From Stenotrophomonas maltophilia R551-3 (GTDB lineage: Bacteria; Pseudomonadota; Gammaproteobacteria; Xanthomonadales; Xanthomonadaceae): a stretch of DNA of 64,000 nucleotides. The notes under the pieces are model-generated. The model had not been told where the DNA came from and did not search any database. It was given only the letters and a program-made list of their open reading frames with translations. A program made the translations under genes and the position numbers. Positions 48,629 to 57,271 of this stretch are shown one piece after another. Every line of letters begins with the position of its first letter. The stretch's first letter is position 1. The DNA is taken from positions 4,020,501-4,084,500 of the forward strand of contig NC_011071.1 in NCBI RefSeq assembly GCF_000020665.1, written 5' to 3'.

Positions 48629-51600
48629 CCCCCATCGCGCGCCTGGCGCAGGCCTGCGTGCAGCGCCCGGTAGCGACGATCCTGCTGGCGGTGGCGCTGG
48701 TGCTGGCCGGCCTGCTGGCATTGCGCCTGTTGCCGGTGGCGCCGCTGCCACAGGTCGATTACCCGGCCATTGAAGTCAGTGCCAGCCTGCCCGGCGCCTC
48801 GCCCGAGTCGATGGCAGCCACCGTCGCCACGCCGCTGGAGCGCGCACTGGGCAGCCTGCCCGGCATCTCACGCATCGACTCGGCCAGCACCCAGGGCCAG
48901 ACCCAGATCGAACTGAAGTTCGTACTCGGCCGCGACATCGATGAGGCAGCGCGTGAAGTGCAGGCCGCCATCAATCTTGCACGCGGGCAGTTGCCCAGTG
49001 GCATGCCCGGCATGCCGCAGTACCGCAAGGTCAATCCCTCACAGGCACCGATCCTGGCGCTGGCACTGACCTCGGACACGCGTTCGCCAGGCCAGCTGTA
49101 TGACCTGGCCTCCACCGTGCTGGCGCAGAAGCTGTCGCAGGTGCCGGGCGTGGGCGAAGTGCAGGTGGGCGGCAGCGCCTTGCCCGCCGTGCGTGTATCG
49201 CTGGACCCGAATGCACTGAACCATGCAGGCCTGGCGCTGGAGGACGTGGCCCAGGCCATCGGCCGCGCCAACGCCATGCGCCCGCTGGGTGCCGTGGGCG
49301 ATGACCGCCAGCAGTGGCAGCTGGAAGCGCCGCTGCAGCTGCGCCAGGCCGCGCAGTACCGCGAACTGGCATTGAAGGTCAGCGACGACCGCACGCTGCG
49401 GCTGGGCGATGTCGCCGCCGTTGCCGATGGCGTGGAAGACCGTTACGCCAGCGGCTTCCACAACGAACGCCCCGCCGTGCTGCTGATCGTCAGCCGCCAA
49501 CCCGGCGCCAACATCATCGCCACCGTTGATGCCATCCAGGCGCAGCTACCGCAACTGCATGCGCTGTTGCCCTCCAGCGTGGACATGCGGCTGGTGATGG
49601 ACCGCTCGCCGGTGATCCGCGCCACCCTGCACGAAGCAGAGCTCACGCTGGTGCTGGCGATCGTGCTGGTGGTGCTGGTGGTGCTCGGCTTCCTCGGCCA
49701 CTGGCGTGCAGCGTTGGTGCCCAGCGTGGCGATTCCGGTGGTGCTGTTCGGCACGCTGGCGCTGATAGCGCTGATGGGCTTCTCACTCAATACGCTTTCA
49801 TTGATGGCGCTGATCGTCGCCGCCGTGCTGGTGGTGGACGATGCCATCGTGGTGCTGGAGAACATCGCCCGCCATCGCGAACTGGGCGCCGACCGCTGGC
49901 AGGCGGCAGTACGGGGTGCATCGGAAGTCGGTGCCACGCTGCTGTCGATGAACGTTGCACTAGCCGTGGTGTTCGTCTCCATCCTGTTCCTGGACGACTT
50001 CGTCGAACGCCTGTTCCGCGAATTCTCGTTGACCCTGGTGGCGGCCATGACGGTCTCCGTGCTGGTCGCGCTGAGCCTGGTGCCGATGCTGTGTGCACGA
50101 TTGTTCGTGGATGCCGCGCAGCAACCCTCGCGCTGGCAGCGGGGCAGCAATGCGCTATTCGAACGTGTGCGCAGCGCCTACCTGCGCACGCTTCAGGCCA
50201 GCCTGCGCCGGCTGCGCTGGCCGTTGCTGGCCTTCGTTGCAGTCATCGCGCTTAACACGTGGCTGTTCCAGCAGGTGCCCAAGGGCATCGTGCCCAAGCA
50301 GGACACCGCGCAGCTGCGCGGCTTCGCGCGCGGCGATGACGGCCTGTCCTTCCAGGCCATGCAACCGAAGATCGATGCGTACAGGAAGCTGTTGCTGTCC
50401 GATCCGGCCATCGAGGACATCATCGGCTACATCGGTGGCAGCAACGGGGTCAACAACGCCTTCATCATGATCAAGATGAAGCCGCTGGCCGAGCGCAAGG
50501 TGTCCAGCCAGCAGGTGATCGACCGCCTGCGCGCGCGGCTGCCCAAGCTGCCCGGCGGCAATCTCTATCTGTGGGTGGACCAGGACATCCGCCTGGAGGG
50601 CGCCGGCAGCAGCGGCAAGTACGAGTTCCAGCTGCTTTCAGCCGATACAGCGCCCCTGCGCGAATGGGCACCGAAGGTGGCTGCCGCCCTGCGTGGCCTG
50701 CCCGAACTGGTTGACGTGGAAGCACAGGGTGAAGCGGGCATGCGCCAGGTGGTGCTGGATATCGACCGCGAAGCAGCCGCGCGCCACGGCGTGGACCTGC
50801 GCACGGTGGCCAATATGCTCAACAACTCCTTCAGCCAGCGCCAGGTCGCCACGCTGTACGACAGCCTCAACCAGTACCGCGTGGTGATGGAGCTGGACCC
50901 GAAGCACACCCAGGACCCGGGCACGCTGTCACGCCTGCAGGTGATCGATGGCAACGGCCAGCGCATTCCGCTGTCGAGCATCGCCAGCTGGCGCTATGGC
51001 ATGGCACCGGACCGGGTGTACCACAGCGAGCAGTTCGCCTCGATCTGGATCGAGTTCGCGCTGGCACCGGGGATGGGCCTGGAACAGGCCACGCAGGCGA
51101 TCGATGGTGCGATGTCGAAACTGATGCTGCCGCGTTCGGTCCAGGGAAAACTGTCCGGTGAAGCCGGCGGGCTGGATCAGCTGCGCGCGCGCCAGCTATG
51201 GCTGGTGCTGGGCGCCACGCTGGCGGTCTACCTGGTGCTGGGCATCCTCTACGAGAGCTTCCTGCAGCCGCTGGTGATCCTGTCCACCCTGCCCTCGGCC
51301 GGTGTCGGTGCGCTGCTGGCGCTGTGGCTGTTCGGCAACGAACTGAACCTGATCGCCCTGCTCGGCCTGTTCCTGCTGGTGGGCGTGGTGATGAAGAACA
51401 CCATCCTGCTGGTGGATTTCGCGCTGGCCGGCGAGCGGCGCGGGCTGAGCGCGCAGGATTCAGTGATGGAAGCCGCACGGTTGCGCCTGCGGCCGATCCT
51501 GATGACCTCGCTGGCAGCGCTGCTGGGCACGCTGCCGCTGATGCTGGCCAACGGCGAAGGCTGGGAGCTGCGGCAACCGCTGGGGATCGCCATTGTGGGC

Positions 51601-51684
51601 GGGTTGCTGGTCAGCCAGTGGCTGACGCTGTACACCACCCCGGCGATGTATCTGGCCTTGGCGAGGATTCGGGCGAAGCGGTGA
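48625..51684 (+). CDS. smeK: RND multidrug efflux pump subunit (SmeK/MdtC-like)
   Basis: 1019 residues from a GTG that overlaps the smeJ stop. The same fold as SmeJ, with D405 and D406 in [37 protein letters not shown] at the start, and [20 protein letters not shown] near the C-terminal helix block. It ends in [17 protein letters not shown]. SmeIJK in S. maltophilia has been linked to aminoglycoside, tetracycline and envelope-stress tolerance. No outer-membrane channel gene is in the operon, so a shared TolC-type protein is expected. A SMAG element follows the stop. Confidence 0.93.
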   Translation: MTPIARLAQACVQRPVATILLAVALVLAGLLALRLLPVAPLPQVDYPAIEVSASLPGASPESMAATVATPLERALGSLPGISRIDSASTQGQTQIELKFVLGRDIDEAAREVQAAINLARGQLPSGMPGMPQYRKVNPSQAPILALALTSDTRSPGQLYDLASTVLAQKLSQVPGVGEVQVGGSALPAVRVSLDPNALNHAGLALEDVAQAIGRANAMRPLGAVGDDRQQWQLEAPLQLRQAAQYRELALKVSDDRTLRLGDVAAVADGVEDRYASGFHNERPAVLLIVSRQPGANIIATVDAIQAQLPQLHALLPSSVDMRLVMDRSPVIRATLHEAELTLVLAIVLVVLVVLGFLGHWRAALVPSVAIPVVLFGTLALIALMGFSLNTLSLMALIVAAVLVVDDAIVVLENIARHRELGADRWQAAVRGASEVGATLLSMNVALAVVFVSILFLDDFVERLFREFSLTLVAAMTVSVLVALSLVPMLCARLFVDAAQQPSRWQRGSNALFERVRSAYLRTLQASLRRLRWPLLAFVAVIALNTWLFQQVPKGIVPKQDTAQLRGFARGDDGLSFQAMQPKIDAYRKLLLSDPAIEDIIGYIGGSNGVNNAFIMIKMKPLAERKVSSQQVIDRLRARLPKLPGGNLYLWVDQDIRLEGAGSSGKYEFQLLSADTAPLREWAPKVAAALRGLPELVDVEAQGEAGMRQVVLDIDREAAARHGVDLRTVANMLNNSFSQRQVATLYDSLNQYRVVMELDPKHTQDPGTLSRLQVIDGNGQRIPLSSIASWRYGMAPDRVYHSEQFASIWIEFALAPGMGLEQATQAIDGAMSKLMLPRSVQGKLSGEAGGLDQLRARQLWLVLGATLAVYLVLGILYESFLQPLVILSTLPSAGVGALLALWLFGNELNLIALLGLFLLVGVVMKNTILLVDFALAGERRGLSAQDSVMEAARLRLRPILMTSLAALLGTLPLMLANGEGWELRQPLGIAIVGGLLVSQWLTLYTTPAMYLALARIRAKR

Positions 51685-51702
51685 ATGTGGGGCGGGGAAT
51701 TC

Positions 51703-51725
51703 ATCCACGCGTGGCGTGGATCTAC
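51703..51725 (-). repeat. SMAG element between smeK and the DUF5076 gene
   Basis: Minus-strand GTAGATCCACGCCACGCGTGG. It lies 2 bp past the stop of the DUF5076 gene. Confidence 0.85.
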
Positions 51726-51727
51726 CG

Positions 51728-52039
51728 TCAATGCCGCACGATGAACCCGCCGGACCGGCCGCTGGATGGCGCCTGCAGCTCCTCGTTGAAGGCTGCCTTG
51801 ATGGCCTCGACCACCACGTCACGGTCCATGCCCTCACTGGTCACCAGCGCGTCGGCAACGTGCTGGGCAACGTCGGCAAGAATTCGCCCCCAGGCACGTT
51901 CTTCGCGGATGTCGGGGCGATCCTCGTACAGCCCCACTTTCAATGATACATGCAGCCCGCGCTCAGCGATCCACACGCGAATCATCTCGACCGAAGATTC
52001 GTCGCGTTGGGCAGCTTCAGGGATGATCAGTTCTTTCAT
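51728..52039 (-). CDS. DUF5076-like small protein
   Basis: 103 residues from MKELIIPEAAQRDESSVEMI, a start supported by the family-like N-terminus. RVWIAERGLHVSLKVGLYED and DIREERAWGRILADVAQHVADAL follow, giving a compact alpha-beta protein without signal or membrane segments. I recall this pattern as DUF5076 from other Xanthomonadaceae; no function is known. It is convergent with smeK. Confidence 0.75.
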   Translation of the reverse strand: MKELIIPEAAQRDESSVEMIRVWIAERGLHVSLKVGLYEDRPDIREERAWGRILADVAQHVADALVTSEGMDRDVVVEAIKAAFNEELQAPSSGRSGGFIVRH

Positions 52040-52079
52040 GGCGGCAGCCGCAAGGAGAAGTGATCGCATTGTGGCCCAC

Positions 52080-52102
52080 ATCCATGCATGGCGTGGATCT
52101 AC
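52080..52102 (-). repeat. SMAG element, GATCCACGC type
   Basis: Minus-strand GTAGATCCACGCCATGCATGG, upstream of the DUF5076 gene. Confidence 0.8.
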
Positions 52103-52114
52103 TGCGGACCTTGA

Positions 52115-52181
52115 GTAGAGTCGAGCTTGCTCGACTGCCATTAGTGCACGTTTTTCCGCAGTCGAGCAAGCTCGACTCTAC
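52115..52181. repeat. SMAG palindrome pair, GAGTCGAGC type
   Basis: GTAGAGTCGAGCTTGCTCGAC faces its inverted copy (ending CTCGACTCTAC) around a ~23-bp spacer with TTTTT. It is the only copy of this SMAG subtype in the window. Confidence 0.85.
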
Positions 52182-52306
52182 GTGTCCAAGGCGGATCATC
52201 GCACTGTGCGGACTGGACCACTTGGCGTGCCGGGTGCGACCCGACGGGCCCGCGACAAATGTGGCCTCCAGCGGGTCGTAGCCGTCATTGCCAGGGACGG
52301 CGAATC

Positions 52307-52329
52307 GTCCACGCATGGCGTGGATCTAC
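52307..52329 (-). repeat. SMAG element abutting the RND relict
   Basis: Minus-strand GTAGATCCACGCCATGCGTGG. The outer edge of its GTAG tip coincides with the first codon of the RND C-terminal fragment. Confidence 0.8.
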
Positions 52330-52426
52330 TGCCACCCCGGCGATGTACCTGGCGCTGTCGCTCATGCGCAGCGCCAGGCGCATCGCCGGTGCAGATGGGC
52401 CGGTCTCCAACTCCGACCGGCCCTGA
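52328..52426 (+). pseudogene. relict of an RND pump C-terminus
   Basis: This 99-bp frame reads [20 protein letters not shown], then GADGPVSNSDRP and TGA. Its start is nearly identical to the end of SmeK ([16 protein letters not shown]), at DNA level CACCCCGGCGATGTA. No start codon or upstream pump sequence remains, and the similarity begins exactly at a SMAG tip. It is either a duplicated tail of smeK or the original smeK 3' end displaced by insertion of the 51.7-52.3 kb segment. Confidence 0.7.
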
Positions 52427-52491
52427 TCGCGGCCGCACCCCCGCAGGCGCTGGCCGCCATCCACACACGTGCCGCACTCAGGCGGCTTCCA

Positions 52492-53565
52492 TCAAGCTGC
52501 TTCGGATACCTTCACGTCGCGACGGGCGCGCACGGCCGCAGCCAGTCGCTCCAGCACCGTCACGGTGGTGTCCCAGTCGATGCAGCCATCGGTGATGCTC
52601 TGCCCGTAGACCAGCGGCTGGCCTTCCACCAGTTCCTGGCGACCACCGACCAGATGGCTCTCGATCATCACGCCAACGATGCGCTGTTCACCGTCTTCCA
52701 GCTGAACGGAGATGTCGTCGATCACCTTCGGCTGGTTCTCCGGGTTCTTCAGGCTGTTGGCATGGCTGGCGTCGATCATCAGACGCGTCGGCAGCTTGGA
52801 CTTGGCCAACACCTGGCAAGCCTCGGCAACACTGCCTGCGTCGTAGTTCGGCTGCTTGCCGCCGCGCAGGATCACATGGCAATCCGGGTTGCCGGTGGTC
52901 GACACGATGGCGGTACCGCCCTGCTTGGTGACCGACAGGAAGTGATGAGGATTGGACGCCGCACCCACCGCGTCAGCGGCGATCTTCACGTTGCCATCGG
53001 TGCCGTTCTTGAAGCCGACCGGGCACGACAGCCCCGAGGCCAGCTCGCGATGCACCTGGCTTTCGGTGGTGCGTGCGCCGATCGCGCCCCATGCCACCAG
53101 GTCGGCGATGTACTGCGGCGAGATCACGTCGAGGAATTCGACACCGGCCGGCAGGCCGAGCTTGTTGATGTCGCGCAGCAGGCCACGGGCAATGCGCAGG
53201 CCCTTGTCGATCTTGAAGCTGCCGTCCAGGTCCGGGTCGTTGATCAAGCCCTTCCAGCCCACCGTGGTGCGCGGCTTCTCGAAGTACACGCGCATGACGA
53301 TCTCCAGCTCACCGGCCAGCGCGTCACGCAGCGGCTTCAGGCGCTGGGCGTACTCGATGGCGGCCTTCGGGTCGTGGATCGAGCACGGGCCTACCACCAC
53401 TGCCAGGCGGTCGTCGCGGCCGTGCAGGATCTGGTGCAGGGCCGCGCGCGAGGCGCTGACGGTGTCGGAGGCTTCATCGTCACAAGGCAGCATCGCCAGC
53501 AGCTGGGCAGGCGGTGTCAGCGGTTCGATGGTGCGGATACGCAGGTCGTCGGTGTGCGGGGGCAT
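52492..53565 (-). CDS. aroG: 3-deoxy-7-phosphoheptulonate (DAHP) synthase, class I
   Basis: 357 residues. It catalyses the first step of the shikimate pathway (PEP + erythrose-4-phosphate to DAHP). Type Ialpha motifs are AVVVGPCSIHDPKAAIEYA (C in the metal site), MRVYFEKPRTTVGWKGLIND, GARTTESQVHRELASGLSCP, GFKNGTDG and DASHANS. The N-terminal extension forms the feedback-inhibition interface; which amino acid inhibits cannot be read from sequence. I chose the start MPPHTDDLRIRT; the frame extends 15 codons further. A leader peptide rich in Phe, Tyr and Trp plus a terminator lies upstream, so the gene is very probably controlled by transcription attenuation. Confidence 0.95.
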   Translation of the reverse strand: MPPHTDDLRIRTIEPLTPPAQLLAMLPCDDEASDTVSASRAALHQILHGRDDRLAVVVGPCSIHDPKAAIEYAQRLKPLRDALAGELEIVMRVYFEKPRTTVGWKGLINDPDLDGSFKIDKGLRIARGLLRDINKLGLPAGVEFLDVISPQYIADLVAWGAIGARTTESQVHRELASGLSCPVGFKNGTDGNVKIAADAVGAASNPHHFLSVTKQGGTAIVSTTGNPDCHVILRGGKQPNYDAGSVAEACQVLAKSKLPTRLMIDASHANSLKNPENQPKVIDDISVQLEDGEQRIVGVMIESHLVGGRQELVEGQPLVYGQSITDGCIDWDTTVTVLERLAAAVRARRDVKVSEAA

Positions 53566-53611
53566 TGCAGGAGATCTCCGGAACGTTGGGGGTCCCCAGC
53601 GTGGCGGCATG

Positions 53612-53641
53612 AAAAAAGCCGCCAGGTTCGCTGGCGGCTTT
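53612..53641 (-). terminator. attenuator terminator upstream of aroG
   Basis: AAAGCCGCCAG-GTTCG-CTGGCGGCTTT is an 11-bp stem with a 5-base loop, followed on the minus strand by TTTTTTC. It lies 23 nt after the leader-peptide stop and 46 nt before the aroG start. The proximal CCACTGGCGG in the leader can compete for pairing with CCGCCAG, giving an alternative antiterminator. Confidence 0.88.
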
Positions 53642-53664
53642 CGGGAATGCGTCTGAAGCTTTCT

Positions 53665-53742
53665 TCAGGGTGAGCGCAGTCCTTCCTCCGCCAGTGGCTT
53701 CGGAAAGTAATACCAGTAAAAGCTGGTGGGGGCTGCGTTCAT
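53665..53742 (-). CDS. aroG attenuation leader peptide (Phe/Tyr/Trp sensing)
   Basis: A 25-codon ORF beginning MNAAPTSFYWYYFPKPL and ending EEGLRSP-TGA. Six consecutive aromatic codons (F-Y-W-Y-Y-F, residues 8-13) are extraordinary by chance. The ORF lies between a promoter and a Rho-independent terminator in front of the gene for the first aromatic-pathway enzyme. Ribosome stalling at any of the three amino acids would allow an antiterminator to form. No Shine-Dalgarno is seen and the predicted transcription start is ~2 nt before the ATG, so translation may be leaderless. Confidence 0.88.
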   Translation of the reverse strand: MNAAPTSFYWYYFPKPLAEEGLRSP

Positions 53743-53750
53743 GGGATCTA

Positions 53751-53778
53751 TTGATAGCACAGCTTTTGCGCAGTGCAA
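53751..53778 (-). promoter_or_regulatory. promoter of the aroG leader
   Basis: On the minus strand TTGCAC (53773-53778) and TATCAA (53751-53756) are separated by 16 bp. This places the transcription start at about 53744. Confidence 0.55.
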
Positions 53779-53860
53779 AATGTTTCATCCGCAACTGGGG
53801 ATGCGGTTCAGCGATGTGCCCGCTTGAGACGACTACGCGGCGGCACGCATGCAAAGTCGC

Positions 53861-54118
53861 TCATCTGCCATGCACTTCCACATCCAGCAGCAGGCCTTCA
53901 TGGATGTCCGCCCAGCGCTCCAGCACGCGGTCCAGCTCCTGCCTGGCTTCGTCCAGCTGCTCGGGGTTGAGCAGGGAGCGCGCGGTGTAGAGATCGGAGA
54001 CCAGCTGCCGCAGGGTCGCTTCCGGAATGGCCACCGACGGCCCCTCCTGCCCCGGCAACTGCAACGCCGGGCTGTCGCCAAGAGGGCCGAACAGCGTGAC
54101 CTGGAGCTTGCTCTGCAT
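53861..54118 (-). CDS. hypothetical protein
   Basis: 85 residues from MQSKLQVTLFGPLGD with AGGGAAG upstream. The protein starts with a beta strand, then GQEGPSVAIPEATLRQLVSD and a C-terminal helix (PEQLDEARQELDRVLERWAD, IHEGLLLDVEVHGR). It is soluble, acidic, with no motif I recognise. Codon use is that of its neighbours. The alternative upstream Met (54154) has no ribosome-binding site. Confidence 0.6.
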   Translation of the reverse strand: MQSKLQVTLFGPLGDSPALQLPGQEGPSVAIPEATLRQLVSDLYTARSLLNPEQLDEARQELDRVLERWADIHEGLLLDVEVHGR

Positions 54119-54230
54119 GATCAACTTCCCTGCGGACGGACATGGGCAATGCACTGTTTACCGTGTCCGGGTGACAGGCGCATGTGCCACCCCTGCCGAG
54201 GACCGGGATCTGCCTGCGTCTGCCGCCCCG

Positions 54231-54569
54231 CTACAAGGCGGCCAGGTCGGCCAGGTGCTGGGTCATGCTGTCCACCGCGCCCACCGCATGGGTGGTGGTG
54301 AAGTAGTCGTGCCAGCCGGTGGCGGCGATGCCCGCCATCAGCGCGTCGGTCTCCTCGCGGCTGGCGCAGCACCAGACTGCATAGAACTGCTCACCACAGC
54401 CGTGCGGTACGCCCGTGGCAATGCGGCCCATCGCCAGCGGCGTGATGCGGGCTGGATCGAACTGCTGCATACCGGCGCCGATGCCGGCGAAGAAGGCATT
54501 CCGCTGCTCGGGCGGGAGTGTGGTCCAGGCAGGTGTGGCGGTATAGAGCTCAATGAAGGTGTGCGGCAT
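54231..54569 (-). CDS. small soluble protein, DUF6616-like
   Basis: 112 residues from MPHTFIELYTATPAWTTLPP. It has RNAFFAGIGAGMQQF, a GRIATGVPHGCGEQFYAVWC segment and HDYFTTTHAVGAVDS near the C-terminus. The ferredoxin-like dimeric alpha-beta-barrel pattern (ELYT...FYAVW...YF) resembles proteins I recall as DUF6616; function unknown. Same strand as the AlkD-MarR pair, 51 bp downstream of it. Confidence 0.65.
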   Translation of the reverse strand: MPHTFIELYTATPAWTTLPPEQRNAFFAGIGAGMQQFDPARITPLAMGRIATGVPHGCGEQFYAVWCCASREETDALMAGIAATGWHDYFTTTHAVGAVDSMTQHLADLAAL

Positions 54570-54602
54570 GGTGGTCTTCCCTGAGGTGGTCGATTGGCGT
54601 CC

Positions 54603-54624
54603 GCCGGGCATGGCCCGGCGCTAC
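54603..54624 (-). repeat. SMAG element, CGCCGGGCC type, carrying the AlkD-like stop
   Basis: Minus-strand GTAGCGCCGGGCCATGCCCGG. The TAG (54621-54623) ends the DNA alkylation repair gene. Confidence 0.8.
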
Positions 54625-55367
54625 CGGGATTGCAGCGAGCGCAGTGCGCGCTTGCGGATGTAGGCGTTGGCGGCGCTGTCGTGTTCGCGCTGCCAGCGTG
54701 TGCAGAGATCACGCAGCCACTGTGGCTGCGTCTTGCCAGCATCGTTGAGCCAGTTGCCAACCGAATCCTGCACATAGCGCATGGGATCGTTGGCGAGTGC
54801 TTCCAGCACCGGCAGCGCATGTTCCGGATGCTGCTTGAACAGCGCGATATGCGTGGCCCAGACGCCGCGCGGGCGCAGCGCCTCGCAGGCGAAGCGACGC
54901 AGGTATGGCGATGCGTCCTGTGCCCACGGCTGCAGGTACTCCAGCGCCTGCATCGGCGCAGCAACGATGTCGGCACGCAATGCCAGCCACGCCCATTCGC
55001 GCACGCCGAAGTGCGGGTCATCGGCCAGCGGTCGCATCGCCTGCAGCTTCGTTGCCAGCGTTGTAGAGGCATCGCTGCCGATCAGATAGCAGGCCCAGCC
55101 ACGCACGGTGTCGGAGCTGTGAGCCTGCCAGAGCGCAGGCGCGCCCTGTCCCGCCCCGCGCAGCAGCTGTGCGGCCAAATCCATGCGCTGGGTGATGCCC
55201 TTGTCTGCAGCGTCGCGCATGCGTTGCAGCACCTCCGGTGCAAGCGCGGGGGCTACCACCTGCAGCAGCGCAGCGAAGTCCACTGCAAGGCACTCGGCCA
55301 GATGGGTCGTCGCGACGCTGCCACTGTTGAGCGCACACAGGCGCTCTGCGGCGATGGCACCGCTCAT
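54621..55367 (-). CDS. DNA alkylation repair protein (AlkD-like HEAT repeat)
   Basis: 248 residues, all-helical HEAT-like repeats. FGVREWAWLALRADIV, SPYLRRFACEALRPRGVW and DPMRYVQDSVGNWLNDAGKT are the AlkD-family landmarks; Trp and Arg line the DNA-binding groove. AlkD glycosylases excise N3- and N7-alkylpurines without base flipping. It overlaps the upstream MarR gene by 4 bp, so the regulator and repair gene form one coupled unit. The stop codon comes from a SMAG tip. Confidence 0.85.
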   Translation of the reverse strand: MSGAIAAERLCALNSGSVATTHLAECLAVDFAALLQVVAPALAPEVLQRMRDAADKGITQRMDLAAQLLRGAGQGAPALWQAHSSDTVRGWACYLIGSDASTTLATKLQAMRPLADDPHFGVREWAWLALRADIVAAPMQALEYLQPWAQDASPYLRRFACEALRPRGVWATHIALFKQHPEHALPVLEALANDPMRYVQDSVGNWLNDAGKTQPQWLRDLCTRWQREHDSAANAYIRKRALRSLQSR

Positions 55368-55867
55368 GCCGCAGTCTGACGCCCGGCGTCGGTGTGCTGC
55401 CAGACCTTGTGCAGCAACTGCGAAAGCTGCCGCTGTTCACTCGCCTCCAGGCCATTGAACAGTCCACCGATCCACTGCGTGTGCTGGTCGAACAATGACT
55501 CGGCCAGGCGCGCGCCCTTTGCGGTCAGCACGATCTGCAGGCGGCGACCATCCTCGGCATCGCTGCGACGCTGCAGCAGGCCTTCGCGCTGCAGGCCATC
55601 GAGCAGGCCACTGATGGTGGCGCGGGTGACGGCTGCACGCTCGGCAAGTTCATGCGGCGGCAGCGTGCCACCGGCACCGTGCAGCAGGAACAGCACGATG
55701 AAGCGCCCCTCGCTGAGACCCTGTGGCGCCAGACGTGTGGCGCAGTCGCGATCGATCGACGATGACAGCGACAGCAGCTGGAAGCACAGGTGCAGCTGCG
55801 CGACGTTGGCATGGCCTCGTCGCTGTGCCTCGTCCAGCAAGGCATGGTGCTTGGCTTCGATCATCAT
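55364..55867 (-). CDS. MarR-family transcriptional regulator
   Basis: 167 residues with a winged-helix core: LPPHELAERAAVTRATISGLLDGLQREGLLQ (recognition helix TRATISGLLDGL), wing SDAEDGRRLQIVLTAKG, and dimer helices at both ends. Start is ATG 55867, or the adjacent ATG 55864. A palindromic ATTAGGCGCCTAAT overlaps the predicted promoter just upstream, fitting autorepression. It is translationally coupled to the AlkD-like gene, suggesting that an alkylating or electrophilic ligand relieves repression (inference). Confidence 0.9.
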   Translation of the reverse strand: MMIEAKHHALLDEAQRRGHANVAQLHLCFQLLSLSSSIDRDCATRLAPQGLSEGRFIVLFLLHGAGGTLPPHELAERAAVTRATISGLLDGLQREGLLQRRSDAEDGRRLQIVLTAKGARLAESLFDQHTQWIGGLFNGLEASEQRQLSQLLHKVWQHTDAGRQTAA

Positions 55868-55880
55868 TCATATCCATATG

Positions 55881-55923
55881 ATTAGGCGCCTAATTATAAA
55901 TCAGGAAGATGATGTCCAGTCAA
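55881..55923 (-). promoter_or_regulatory. MarR promoter with overlapping operator
   Basis: On the minus strand a -35 TTGACT (55918-55923) and a -10 TATAAT (55893-55898) are spaced by 19 bp. The perfect palindrome ATTAGGCGCCTAAT (55881-55894) overlaps the end of the -10 box, where a bound MarR dimer would block polymerase. Confidence 0.65.
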
Positions 55924-55936
55924 TCGACATGCGATG

Positions 55937-57271
55937 TCAGGAGGCCGATCCCAGCACCAGGCGTGCGATCAATCCCCCTCCGTCACGCTGCAGCAGCTGC
56001 AGTTCACCCGCATGCCGTCGTGCCACATTGGCGGCGACGGCCAGACCGAGGCCGGTCCCACCGGTGGCACGACTGCGCGAGCTTTCGCTGCGCTGGAAGG
56101 GTTGCAGCAGGCGCACGCGATCGGCCTCGGCGATGCCCGGTCCGCGATCCATCACGTCCAGCTGCATGCGATTGCCTGCCATGGCAACCCGCAGGTGCAC
56201 GGCACCGGCATAGCGAGCGGCGTTGTCGATGAGGTTGTCGATAGCCCGCCGCAGCAGGAGCGCATCCCCCTGCCACGGCAGCACGTCCGGTCCCTCTGCA
56301 GAGATATCGACACCGCGCAGCAAGGCGCTCTGCACGCATTCCTCCAGCAACGCGGCCACGTCCAGTACTCGCAACTCCAGCGGTTGCAGCTCCCCGCGCG
56401 CGTAATCGAGCACCTGCTCGATCATCGTGTCCATGCGCTCGATGTCGGCCACCATCCGTGCTGCCTGTGGCGGCGGTGCAAACTCCGCACGCAGGCGCAG
56501 GCCGGTCAGCGGCGTGCGCAGGTCGTGCGCCACGGCCGCCAGCATGCGGGTCATGTCCTGCGCCTGGTCGCGCAGGCGCTCACGACCGCTGCTGATCGCT
56601 GCGGCCAGCACCTGCACCTCGCGTGGGCCATCGTCCGGCAGCGGCGTCCCGTCCTGCAGGTCAACCCGCGCACTGGCTTCGGCCAGCCGGCGCAGGGGCC
56701 GTCCGATGCGAAGCGACGCCCAGGCCGCCAGCGGTGCCAACAGCACCGTGCCGGCCAACAGTGCAAGCAGAACCTGACCGCGCCAGGCCGCCAGATCACT
56801 GTGATCGCTGCCGACCACCTGCCAGCGATCATCGGCCTGGCGCACACCCAGCTCGAACGGCGGCCACTGCATGGCGGTCAGCAGTGCCGCCTGTGACGAC
56901 AGCACCCCGGCACGCCCTGAAGCATCCAGCACCGTGCCGCCCTCGATGACCTGCACATCGGGGGCCTTGCCCTGCCCGGTCCAGACCAGGCGCACGTGAT
57001 CCACCGGTACACCCAGCTGCAAGGCGGCCAGTTCGGTCAGCCAATCGCTGCTGCGGCCTTCCGGCGCCGAACTGACGACGGATAGATGCAGCCCCAGCGG
57101 CGCCGCCGCCTGTTCCCCCTGCAGTACCTGCAGGGCCTGATCCAGGCGCATCGGTGGCGGCGCCGGTCGTGGCATCCAGCCCACCACCGCGACGCTGACC
57201 AGGGTGGCCAGCAGCAGGCTGGTGAGGGCCAGCATCGCGATCCAGCGCGCAGTGGACCAACGCGCACTCAC
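55937..57271 (-). CDS. two-component sensor histidine kinase
   Basis: 444 residues. TM1 (~10-32) and TM2 (~165-187) enclose a ~130-residue periplasmic sensor domain. HAMP (~188-240) and HisKA follow, with phospho-acceptor H249 in LAAVAHDLRTPLTGLRL. The HATPase_c boxes are NLIDNAARY (N), DRGPGI (G1) and GGTGLGLAVAANVA (G2). The signal is unknown. It overlaps the response regulator gene by 4 bp and is co-transcribed downstream of it. Confidence 0.92.
   Translation of the reverse strand: MSARWSTARWIAMLALTSLLLATLVSVAVVGWMPRPAPPPMRLDQALQVLQGEQAAAPLGLHLSVVSSAPEGRSSDWLTELAALQLGVPVDHVRLVWTGQGKAPDVQVIEGGTVLDASGRAGVLSSQAALLTAMQWPPFELGVRQADDRWQVVGSDHSDLAAWRGQVLLALLAGTVLLAPLAAWASLRIGRPLRRLAEASARVDLQDGTPLPDDGPREVQVLAAAISSGRERLRDQAQDMTRMLAAVAHDLRTPLTGLRLRAEFAPPPQAARMVADIERMDTMIEQVLDYARGELQPLELRVLDVAALLEECVQSALLRGVDISAEGPDVLPWQGDALLLRRAIDNLIDNAARYAGAVHLRVAMAGNRMQLDVMDRGPGIAEADRVRLLQPFQRSESSRSRATGGTGLGLAVAANVARRHAGELQLLQRDGGGLIARLVLGSAS

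Larger units (their letters stand above)
52040..52491. other. 452-bp repeat-rich gap without an intact gene
   Basis: Between the DUF5076 gene and aroG lie three SMAG loci (52080-52102; 52115-52181; 52307-52329), a stretch of unassigned sequence (52182-52306) and a fragment of an RND pump gene (52328-52426). No complete ORF is supported. Confidence 0.75.

Noticed and set aside
44331..51684. An mdtABC assignment with lipid-specific function
   Set aside because: The adaptor plus two-pump arrangement is MdtABC-like, but the host's only known such operon is SmeIJK, so that name was preferred.
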